From positions 1 through 8,069 of the forward strand of contig JANQIJ010000219.1 in NCBI GenBank assembly GCA_028282185.1: a stretch of 8,069 bases of DNA, in the 5' to 3' direction. This DNA comes from Rhodospirillales bacterium. GTDB taxonomy: Bacteria > Pseudomonadota > Alphaproteobacteria > Rhodospirillales > Casp-alpha2. Made by a program: the position numbers and the translations under genes. The notes under the pieces are model-generated. The model made no database searches. It saw only the letters and a list, made by a program, of their open reading frames with translations, and was not told the DNA's origin. This document shows positions 1 through 5,858 of the stretch, one piece after another (position 1 is the first letter of the stretch; every line of letters begins with the position of its first letter).

Positions 1-2
1 AG

Positions 3-1568
3 TTCCCCGTTAAGCGCTCCTCCCACGACAAGCGGACCCTCGCCGCCGGCATGGTCGGCAATGTTATCGAGTGGTACGATTTTACGCTCTACGGGTACCT
101 GGCCGTGATCCTGTCGCAGGTCTTCTTTCCCAGTCAGGACCCGACGGCCGCTTTGATCGCCACCTATGGCATCTTTGCCGCCGGCTTCGTCATGCGTCCG
201 CTGGGCGGTGTTCTTTTCGGCCATCTCGGCGACACCTATCGCATCGCCGAGACCGAGGAAGCCGTCCTGCAACACAAGTCGGCGCTGGGCCATGACCCGG
301 ACTCCCTTGAACTGGCCAGCGCCATCTTCGCCCGCAGCGCCCGGTTGCCGGCCGGCCGGGCGAAGGACATCGATGAATTCAGGGCCGCCGTCGCCGAACG
401 GGGCGCCCGCGCGCCCGGTCTGCCGCCGGAAGCCGGCGGGGACGAAGGCATGACCGCCGAACCCAGGGGCGAAAACGAAAAGATCAGAATTGCTTATCTT
501 TCAAACCGATGCCTGTTCGGCGAACAGGCACGTATGTTGGAACCCATCCTTCGACTGCATGACCGAAATCAGTTCGAGGTTCTGCTGTACAATCAGTCGG
601 ACGGCAGCGATTCGACGACCCAACGTTTGAACGCCGATGCGGACCAGGTCCGCGAGGTCGCCCGGTTGGACGATGACCATTTCGCGGTAATCGTCGCCGG
701 CGACGAGGTCGATATCCTGGTCGATCTCTGCATGGACGATCTGTCAAACCGGGCCACCTTGATGAACATGCATCCGGCGAAGGTCCAGCTTGGCGCCTGG
801 GGGGCCAGGATGGGCTTGGAAATGCCCGGAATCGACGTCGTCCTATCGGATGCCGTCACCGACGCGGCGGTCAAATCGGCGCTCGGCCCCGATCAACAGG
901 CACATTGCCTCCAGTTCGGCCTGTTCTCTTTCGATCCCAACGAGATCCTGCCGGACGTCGGCGATTCGCCCATCGAACAGTCCAGCGAACTGACCATCGG
1001 CTTGCCTTGTGACGCCGAGACCATTTTAAGCGACGAGGTCGCGGTGGTCGCGAAGATTCTCGACGCCCTGCCCAACGCGAAAATCACGATCGGCGGGACG
1101 CCGTTCGTCGACAGGGAAATCCGCGACCGCCTGACCACGCTGTTCCACAATGCCGGATTGATGGACCGCGTGAGTTTCTCGACCCATTTCCGCTATGCCG
1201 ACAGACAGATCGTCGATCCCAACTATTGGCTCAGCCTGGATGCGTTCTTGGACATCGGCGGCGGCGCGCGTCCCGCGGTTGTGGCAGACGCCCTTTGGAT
1301 GGGGGTGCCGGTGCTGTCGTTGAAGGGGGAGACGCCGTTCAAACAGTTGGGCGCCAGCGCCTTGTTCACCGCCGGCAAACCTGAATGGATCGCCGATGAT
1401 CCCGAGACATTCGTCCAAATGGCGGTCGCGTTTTTGTCTGACGTGGATGGCTTGGCGGAAGCCCGGCGGAACCTGCGCGGCGATATCCGCAAATCCCTGC
1501 TGTTCAATCCCGAAGCCAACCTTCGGGCCATCGAACAGACCTACAAGGACATTTTGGAAAGCCGGTAA
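3..1568 (+). CDS. Chimeric ORF: MHS-type MFS transporter N-terminus joined to SPINDLY/OGT-like (GT41) glycosyltransferase; 5' partial
   Basis: The frame is open to the left edge, so the real start lies outside or is lost; residues here are numbered from the ATG at 51. Residues 1-63 are the start of a metabolite:H+ symporter-type MFS transporter: the EWYDF-LYGYLA signature of helix 1, a second hydrophobic helix, and the loop motif FGHLGD at about 57-62. The next expected residues (GRK-type) are absent. From about residue 63 the sequence reads like a TPR helix (EEAVLQHKSAL-HDPDS), then a linker. Residues 144-505 resemble the GT41 catalytic region: IRIAYLS-like start, LEPILRLHDRNQFEV, DILVDL, and DALWMGVPVLSLKGE at 413-427. 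The family adds GlcNAc or other sugars to Ser/Thr of proteins. The usual GTTT/HTTG-type stretch before DALWMGVP reads GGARPAVV instead, so activity is uncertain. Only two of about twelve transporter helices remain, so no transport function is expected. A GT41-only product could start at ATG 450, with a weak GGGGA upstream. It ends 19 bases before the convergent gene's stop. Confidence 0.75.
   Translation, partial: FPVKRSSHDKRTLAAGMVGNVIEWYDFTLYGYLAVILSQVFFPSQDPTAALIATYGIFAAGFVMRPLGGVLFGHLGDTYRIAETEEAVLQHKSALGHDPDSLELASAIFARSARLPAGRAKDIDEFRAAVAERGARAPGLPPEAGGDEGMTAEPRGENEKIRIAYLSNRCLFGEQARMLEPILRLHDRNQFEVLLYNQSDGSDSTTQRLNADADQVREVARLDDDHFAVIVAGDEVDILVDLCMDDLSNRATLMNMHPAKVQLGAWGARMGLEMPGIDVVLSDAVTDAAVKSALGPDQQAHCLQFGLFSFDPNEILPDVGDSPIEQSSELTIGLPCDAETILSDEVAVVAKILDALPNAKITIGGTPFVDREIRDRLTTLFHNAGLMDRVSFSTHFRYADRQIVDPNYWLSLDAFLDIGGGARPAVVADALWMGVPVLSLKGETPFKQLGASALFTAGKPEWIADDPETFVQMAVAFLSDVDGLAEARRNLRGDIRKSLLFNPEANLRAIEQTYKDILESR
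450..1568 (+). other. GT41-like glycosyltransferase domain with possible internal start
   Basis: This is the part of the chimeric frame that is recognisably a SPINDLY/O-GlcNAc-transferase-like catalytic region of two Rossmann-type halves. The first half runs from KIRIAYLS to about VVLSDAVTD, and the second from about TIGLPCDAE to the end. The C-terminal ALWMGVPVL block and the closing L-RAIEQTYKDIL helix match the family. The N-terminal half has DILVDLCMDD where homologues usually have DILVDL followed by a small glycine-rich turn. The ATG at 450 follows GGGGACGAAGGC, a weak ribosome-binding candidate. It is listed separately because, if the transporter part is an artefact or a remnant, this is the functional piece. 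A complete homologue would carry several TPRs ahead of it; only about one partial repeat is visible here. Confidence 0.55.
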
Positions 1569-1575
1569 CCGGCAG

Positions 1576-1602
1576 AAAAAAACCTTTTCAAGAGAAAAGG
1601 TT
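1576..1602 (-). terminator. Rho-independent terminator overlapping the stop codon of the minus-strand coiled-coil gene
   Basis: Bases 1581-1589 and 1594-1602 form a perfect 9-bp inverted repeat with a 4-base loop. Read on the minus strand, the stem ends in TT and is followed by five more T residues (1580 down to 1576), the layout of an intrinsic terminator. The stop codon of the minus gene (1588-1590) sits inside the hairpin. On the plus strand the stem is not followed by T, so it should act mainly on the minus transcript. Confidence 0.8.
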
Positions 1603-2433
1603 CATCACCGAACCGCGTGGCGGCAAGGGATCGACCAATCGCGCCTGCAACGTTTCGGCGAACGCCGCGTTCAATTCGAAGCTGATCGAAACGGCACGCA
1701 AGAGATTACCCAGATCGGCCTGAAGGTTCTCGATCTCGGTATTGCGCCGGGCCTGTTCTTCCGTCGTCAGTTCGATCAACTGCGCTTCGACCTCGGTGAA
1801 CTGCGCCTCGATCCGCTGTTCCAGATCCAGGGTCGTGTTGATCGTGTTCTGCGTCACGGTGATGGCGACGCTGACCTCGGTCTGGAACCTCGTCAAGGCA
1901 TCGGATACCGCCACATTGCCCGCGTCGGTCAAATTGCCTGCGGTAACCTCAAGCCCCCTCAGGTCGTCGATGTTTTCCTTGAGCCGCTGGATCACGTTGG
2001 TGTCGTTGATCTCGGGATGGGAGAAGATGAAGATGTTCTCCAGCCGTTGGACCACGGCGTCACGCTGTGCCTGGAAGGCCGTGACTTCGGCGGCATCGAC
2101 AGTCGCGTCCGTGTTGAAGGTCGAAAACAGCGTCGAAACCTCTTCGAACAGGATTTCCAACTGCCCCTCGTTGTTCCGGTTACCGGTGCGGTATTCCTGA
2201 ATGACCGGCACCGAGGCGACGATATCTTGCGACCGGGCCTGCAATTCGTCGATTTCCCGCTGGGTGTTCAACGGCGGCTGGTTGATTTCATCGACCTGTT
2301 CGTTGAACCGATTGATCAGGCGGTTCTGCAACAGATTGAACTGAAGCTCAAACCCGGCACGCTGATTGGCCAGCGAACGCTGCGCGAACTGGGACGCGAA
2401 ATTGCCAATAGCCGTGGGAGAAAACTTGTCCAT
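1588..2433 (-). CDS. Hypothetical alpha-helical/coiled-coil protein with flagellin-like composition
   Basis: I do not recognise the family. From the ATG at 2433 the product is 281 residues, starting MDKFSPTAIGNF. It is almost wholly helical with long heptad-like stretches (for example LQNRLINRFNEQVDEI near the N-terminus and LEQRIEAQFTEVEAQLIELT towards the C-terminus). It ends with an amphipathic helix and a short proline-containing tail (PLPPRGSVMNLFS). There is no Cys or Trp, one Tyr and only two Lys, with many Gln, Asn, Glu and Thr; that pattern is common in flagellins and other axial proteins. No signal peptide or membrane helix is visible. An earlier TTG start at 2547 is possible and has a good AAGGAA upstream (2554-2559), but the 38 extra residues contain two Cys and are hydrophobic, unlike the rest. 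ATG 2433 has no clear Shine-Dalgarno. It has its own terminator. Its place in a flagellin-modification locus suggests, but does not show, a flagellar or surface role. Confidence 0.7.
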   Translation of the reverse strand: MDKFSPTAIGNFASQFAQRSLANQRAGFELQFNLLQNRLINRFNEQVDEINQPPLNTQREIDELQARSQDIVASVPVIQEYRTGNRNNEGQLEILFEEVSTLFSTFNTDATVDAAEVTAFQAQRDAVVQRLENIFIFSHPEINDTNVIQRLKENIDDLRGLEVTAGNLTDAGNVAVSDALTRFQTEVSVAITVTQNTINTTLDLEQRIEAQFTEVEAQLIELTTEEQARRNTEIENLQADLGNLLRAVSISFELNAAFAETLQARLVDPLPPRGSVMNLFS

Positions 2434-2563
2434 AACCAACGCGATCAACCGAGCACAAAGACCGAAGTTAAACCATTCAGCATCATAGCACTTTCCGCCC
2501 GAAAACCCCAGAATTATCGTCCCAATCCGGGCAAAATCCAGCCTCAAGAAAGGTTCCTTTTAC

Positions 2564-2569
2564 ATTAAA
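2564..2569 (-). promoter_or_regulatory. Candidate -10 element for the coiled-coil gene
   Basis: On the minus strand 2569-2564 reads TTTAAT, five of six matches to TATAAT. Transcription would start near 2557. The centre of the CRP-type palindrome (2598.5) is then 41.5 bases upstream, the classical spacing for a class II CRP-activated promoter, which often lacks a good -35 element. This start would give a leader of about 124 bases to ATG 2433 and would leave no room for the TTG 2547 ribosome-binding site. Confidence 0.35.
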
Positions 2570-2590
2570 CATCAATATCTTAGATTAACA

Positions 2591-2606
2591 TGTGACAATC
2601 ATCACA
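2591..2606. promoter_or_regulatory. Perfect CRP-type operator palindrome (TGTGA-N6-TCACA)
   Basis: The sequence TGTGACAATCATCACA matches the CRP/FNR-superfamily consensus TGTGA-N6-TCACA in all ten conserved positions. It lies in non-coding DNA upstream of the minus-strand coiled-coil gene, next to an AT-rich patch with a candidate -10. Alphaproteobacteria have several CRP/FNR-type regulators, so the site may respond to cAMP or to another signal. Binding is inferred from sequence alone. Confidence 0.6.
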
Positions 2607-2749
2607 GGCGGAACAAAGGGCCAGGGGCACGGACTATGGACCGCGGCCGGAGACACCGGCGACAAAAGACCGGAAGATCTCATAGCCGGCATTTCAACGC
2701 TGCGGTTTTCGCGCCGGATCGTGATGCCTTTCGCCGGCCGCGCGGTCGT

Positions 2750-3655
2750 TCAGATGCCTTTCTTGATCGTCAGGTATTCTTCCGGCGAACAGTCCGGGAT
2801 ATAGGCCTCGAACAATCGTTTGTTCGAATCCGCGAAACGGTCGAGCAATGCCTGGCGCTTGTCATCCGCGAACAGGCCCTGCGCCGCACCCGGCACTTTC
2901 TTCACGTTGCGCGCCAGGATATCGGCGATGCGATGGGCAACTTCCGGCTCGAACTTGTCGTTGATCTCCCGTTGCGCCTCGAGCAATTCCGGGCGCAGGC
3001 TGGGATTGACCACCGGCATGCCCTCCATGGGAATATCAACATTCAGGCCGAGGGCCCGGAACATCGCGGCAAGAATGTTCTTCGGTCCGTTCGATGCTTC
3101 GAGAACCGAGGTCTCAAACGGAATGACCGTCAGGTTTTCGGATCCAAAAGCCTCCGCCCAGGAATCGGCGATCACGTCCCATCGGTAGTTGTCGATCGGC
3201 AGGTCTTCCATGATCTCATCGAAGTCTCGAGTCTCGCCGCGTTTGACCTGTTGGTTGTAATGGGATTCGATGAACTTGTCTTGACGCCGAATAACCAGAA
3301 TCGGCCGGATCGGGTCGAAGCCCTCGAACAAGCGGCGCGTGAAATCAATACGCCGCTCCAACGGATTTGACTTGCCCGGTCGATGTTCCAGACCCAGCAG
3401 CAATTCTTCGGAAACAAAAACCTTGTCCTTGTTCTTCCGCATCGGCGCCAGCATCTGCGCCCTCAGCCGACCATGGACGCCGTCGTCCCATTGGGTATCG
3501 ACGACCACGTTACGCAGCGCGATATGAAAATGGGGCGTGCTGTGAATCCCGTGGTCCTTGAGAATTCGCAAAATCTCGACGTTGGTCAGAAACATGAATT
3601 CCACCAGACTGGATCCACATTTCTCGGATCCGATATGGGCATACAAGGTTGTCAA
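2750..3655 (-). CDS. Sulfotransferase-like protein
   Basis: The 301-residue product resembles PAPS-dependent sulfotransferases, which move a sulfuryl group from PAPS to a sugar or other hydroxyl. Residues 7-20 (HIGSEKCGSSLVEF) sit where the family has its 5'-phosphosulfate loop (GxxKxGTTxL). Residues 81-86 (VSEELL) match the usual strand after the first helices. Residues 121-140 (VIRRQDKFIESHYNQQVKRG) match the 3'-phosphate-binding block, with R123/R124 and S131. There is no signal peptide or membrane helix, so it should be cytoplasmic. The start is TTG at 3655, chosen because GGGAGGA (3668-3662) stands six bases upstream and the family's first strand begins right after it. The loop has GSS rather than GTT, a mild divergence. 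Its neighbours suggest a flagellar glycan or sugar nucleotide as acceptor; this is inference. It diverges from the Maf gene. Confidence 0.8.
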   Translation of the reverse strand: MTTLYAHIGSEKCGSSLVEFMFLTNVEILRILKDHGIHSTPHFHIALRNVVVDTQWDDGVHGRLRAQMLAPMRKNKDKVFVSEELLLGLEHRPGKSNPLERRIDFTRRLFEGFDPIRPILVIRRQDKFIESHYNQQVKRGETRDFDEIMEDLPIDNYRWDVIADSWAEAFGSENLTVIPFETSVLEASNGPKNILAAMFRALGLNVDIPMEGMPVVNPSLRPELLEAQREINDKFEPEVAHRIADILARNVKKVPGAAQGLFADDKRQALLDRFADSNKRLFEAYIPDCSPEEYLTIKKGI

Positions 3656-3661
3656 GGGGAT

Positions 3662-3668
3662 TCCTCCC
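3662..3668 (-). promoter_or_regulatory. Shine-Dalgarno fixing the TTG start of the sulfotransferase-like gene
   Basis: On the minus strand the bases read GGGAGGA, close to the full anti-16S complement, six bases before the TTG at 3655. No ATG in this frame is equally well placed, so this site decides the start. Confidence 0.75.
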
Positions 3669-3765
3669 GAGAAGGAATTGCGAGGACAGGCGGGCGTCAG
3701 CGATTGCCGGCGGCGGCAACGCCTAGACCATAGCCTATCACCGGTTAAGCTAGATTTAATGTTAA

Positions 3766-3777
3766 CTTCCTAGGAAG
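3766..3777. promoter_or_regulatory. 12-base perfect palindrome in the divergent intergenic region
   Basis: CTTCCTAGGAAG is self-complementary and sits in the AT-rich patch (about 3745-3780) between the divergent sulfotransferase-like and Maf genes, next to GTTAAC. The position suits an operator for either gene. I do not recognise the consensus, and no convincing -35/-10 pair was found on either strand here, so the role is open. Confidence 0.3.
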
Positions 3778-3863
3778 ATAGGAACGCCCTCAGGGACCCA
3801 GCCATTCGGCGACCAGGCGATCTTCCCGGCCGCGCCAGGCCCCAAACGTAAGGTTCGATCAAG

Positions 3864-5858
3864 ATGGATTCGGAAACAGTCTCTCAGCAGCCGACGAAGG
3901 AAGATCGGCTGCGACTGCGCGAAAAGAACATGGAAGCCTTTCGGCGGATATATCCGACGGTCGCGGATCTCGTCGAAAAACATGCACCACTGGCGACCCT
4001 TGTGTTTAACGACGACGGCGAGCCGGACCTCGAATTCATAGGGCAGCATTTCTACGGCGGCGACATCAAGGGGTATACGAAATCCCAAATCGAATCCTAC
4101 CGACAATCGCCCTATCGCCTGTTCATCCCCCATATCACGGCGACCGCGCTTGATACCTATGGCCAGTATTCGGTGCAAAAAATCATTGATCGGACGCAGG
4201 ATGAGCTGGACTTCGAATTGCAAAAAGAACGCCTCCTGCCCGAGACCTTTTATCTGATCGTGCAAGGCATCGGCCTGGCGCCCCATCTCGACGAACTGGT
4301 CGAATGGACCCAGTGCAGGAATCTGATTCTGATGGATGCCAACTACGAGGGCTTTTATCACTCCCTGGAAGTCTACGACTGGGAAAAACTGCTGACCACG
4401 ATGGAGCAGCGAAACGGCGACATCTTCTTCTTCGTCTCGGACAATCCGCGGCTGATCTTGGACGCTCTCAGGGAACGCATTCGCGGCAGCTGCGTCACCG
4501 CGCTGGACGGGACGTATGTATACCAGCATTTCGTGTCCAGCCTATTCGACGAATTCGCCAAGATGTTCAACAAGGACGCGCAGCTACTGCTCACCGGTCT
4601 GGGTTTCTTCTATGACGAACAAATCATGATGCGGAACGCGCGGACGAACCTAGCGGATGGGACAGCGCGGTTTTATTTACAGCCCGCGCAACCGCCGGCC
4701 CGGCCCTGCCCTGCCTTTGTCGTCGGCTGCGGCCCGTCATTGGATTCGTCGATCCAGTATCTCAAGGAGAACGCCGACCGCGGCGTCGTCATTTCCTGCG
4801 GCTCGGCGCTTGGCCCGTTGATGGCCGCCGGCATCAAACCCGATTTTCAAATCGAGATGGAGAACCTGGAAGTCGCGACGGTGCTCGAATTCGTTGCCAA
4901 AGAGCACGACATTTCGGACATCTGCCTGGTCGCCGCCTCGACGGTTGAAAACGAGGCCTCGGTCATGTTCAAGGAGCGCGTGTTCTACCACCGCGCCGCC
5001 CTTTGCCCCTACCCGATCTATTCGAACGACCCGCGCCACTTCATCCGCAACCTAGACCCCACGGTGGTCAACGCCGGCCTGGGTTTCGTACAGGAATTGG
5101 GCTTCAGCGAGATTTATCTGTTCGGGGTCGATATGGGCCAGCGCGGCACGGACATGCATCACGCGGCCGTGTCCTACCACTACACCGAAGGCGCGATCAT
5201 CGCCCAATCGCCCTTCGACATCGTGGTTCCGGCGAACTTCGGCGGGAAGGCCCGCACCACGTCAGGTTTGTTTTGGGCCATCGATTCCCTGCAGCGTCTC
5301 GTCAATCAAGGGCCACGACATGTCAAGTATTTCAACTGCAGCAACGGGGCCTTGATCGAAGGGATCCAGCCGAAGCTGCCCAGAACCATTGAGGTGCCGG
5401 AGCTGCCGGACGGCAAATCCGAACTGGTTCAATCGATCATTAAGGAATTCCCGCCGTTCACGAAGGCGGATTTCGACAGGTGCTGGAATCTCGAGCGCCT
5501 TGCGGGCGCCATCGACCAGGCCTCCGACGACGTCCGCGACGTGCTTCTCGATTGGAAGGACTTCAGCGCCACGGATCCGAAGATCGAACTGAACTCGATC
5601 TTCTACCATCCGCCAGTGGACGATGCGCTGCGCAAGTTCGCGACCCTGATGTTGCGCGGCACCTTCAACATGGTGTTCATCGCCGCCGACTACTACGTCA
5701 GCCGCGCAACCACCCGGGAACTCGCCGAGAAGGCCCATGCCATCTTCATCGAAGAAGCGCTGGAACTCGTGGAAATCTGTCGAGACAGAGCGATCGAACA
5801 CATGAAAGTTCTCGACGCCGACGAATTCCTGCCGCTTGAGCGTCTGAAAAACCCCTAA
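3864..5858 (+). CDS. Maf / DUF115 flagellin glycosyltransferase (motility accessory factor)
   Basis: The 664-residue product has the length and layout of Maf proteins, which glycosylate flagellin Ser/Thr in the cytoplasm before export, usually with nonulosonic acids (pseudaminic, legionaminic or related). The N-terminal part (about 1-260) is the family's accessory domain (for example PETFYLIVQGIGLAPHLDELVE). The central DUF115 domain begins at PAFVVGCGPSLD; GCGPSLD is at 288-294 and is the nucleotide-sugar-binding glycine/proline loop. VISCGSALGPLMAAGIKPDFQIEME follows it. The YLFGVDMG motif with D423 and a histidine pair (DMHHAAVSYHY) come next. The C-terminal 130 residues are helical. ATG 3864 is the first start after an in-frame stop at 3849; AAGG lies about ten bases upstream. 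No membrane segment is seen. It diverges from the sulfotransferase-like gene and overlaps the stop of the convergent TPR-GT9 gene by four bases. The sugar cannot be told from this window. Confidence 0.9.
   Translation: MDSETVSQQPTKEDRLRLREKNMEAFRRIYPTVADLVEKHAPLATLVFNDDGEPDLEFIGQHFYGGDIKGYTKSQIESYRQSPYRLFIPHITATALDTYGQYSVQKIIDRTQDELDFELQKERLLPETFYLIVQGIGLAPHLDELVEWTQCRNLILMDANYEGFYHSLEVYDWEKLLTTMEQRNGDIFFFVSDNPRLILDALRERIRGSCVTALDGTYVYQHFVSSLFDEFAKMFNKDAQLLLTGLGFFYDEQIMMRNARTNLADGTARFYLQPAQPPARPCPAFVVGCGPSLDSSIQYLKENADRGVVISCGSALGPLMAAGIKPDFQIEMENLEVATVLEFVAKEHDISDICLVAASTVENEASVMFKERVFYHRAALCPYPIYSNDPRHFIRNLDPTVVNAGLGFVQELGFSEIYLFGVDMGQRGTDMHHAAVSYHYTEGAIIAQSPFDIVVPANFGGKARTTSGLFWAIDSLQRLVNQGPRHVKYFNCSNGALIEGIQPKLPRTIEVPELPDGKSELVQSIIKEFPPFTKADFDRCWNLERLAGAIDQASDDVRDVLLDWKDFSATDPKIELNSIFYHPPVDDALRKFATLMLRGTFNMVFIAADYYVSRATTRELAEKAHAIFIEEALELVEICRDRAIEHMKVLDADEFLPLERLKNP

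Larger units (their letters stand above)
2434..2749. other. Intergenic region upstream of the coiled-coil gene
   Basis: This 316-base gap lies between two minus-strand genes. From 2547 to 2580 it is AT-rich, unlike its surroundings, and holds the likely promoter and a CRP-type palindrome (listed separately). The part 2434-2547 is an open continuation of the downstream frame and would be coding if TTG 2547 is used. No convincing terminator for the sulfotransferase gene was found: GC-rich inverted repeats occur but lack a T-run. A 10-base direct repeat (GATGCCTTTC, 2723-2732 and 2753-2762) brackets that gene's stop codon and may be a small duplication. Confidence 0.5.

Noticed and set aside
162..245. 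Near-repeat ACCTAT(G/C)GCATC at 162-173 and 234-245, the second at the transporter/GT41 junction
   Set aside because: Eleven of twelve bases match and the spacing is a multiple of three, but such a short match is likely by chance and does not by itself explain the fusion.
1396..2568. Long plus-strand open frame opposite the coiled-coil gene
   Set aside because: It overlaps two real genes in other frames, lacks any recognisable domain and is explained by the codon bias of the opposite strand.
2646..2660. GCCGG-AGACA-CCGGC inverted repeat as a terminator for the sulfotransferase-like gene
   Set aside because: The stem is only five bases and no T-run follows on either strand.
2592..2804. Possible small plus-strand gene starting GTG at 2592
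   Set aside because: The start lies inside the CRP-type palindrome, there is no ribosome-binding site, and the end is antisense to the sulfotransferase-like gene.
2636..3370. Plus-strand open frame opposite the sulfotransferase-like gene
   Set aside because: The minus-strand frame has clear family motifs and a strong ribosome-binding site; this one is an antisense shadow.
3762..4529. Minus-strand 255-codon open frame opposite the start of maf
   Set aside because: It is antisense to clear Maf sequence and has no recognisable domain.
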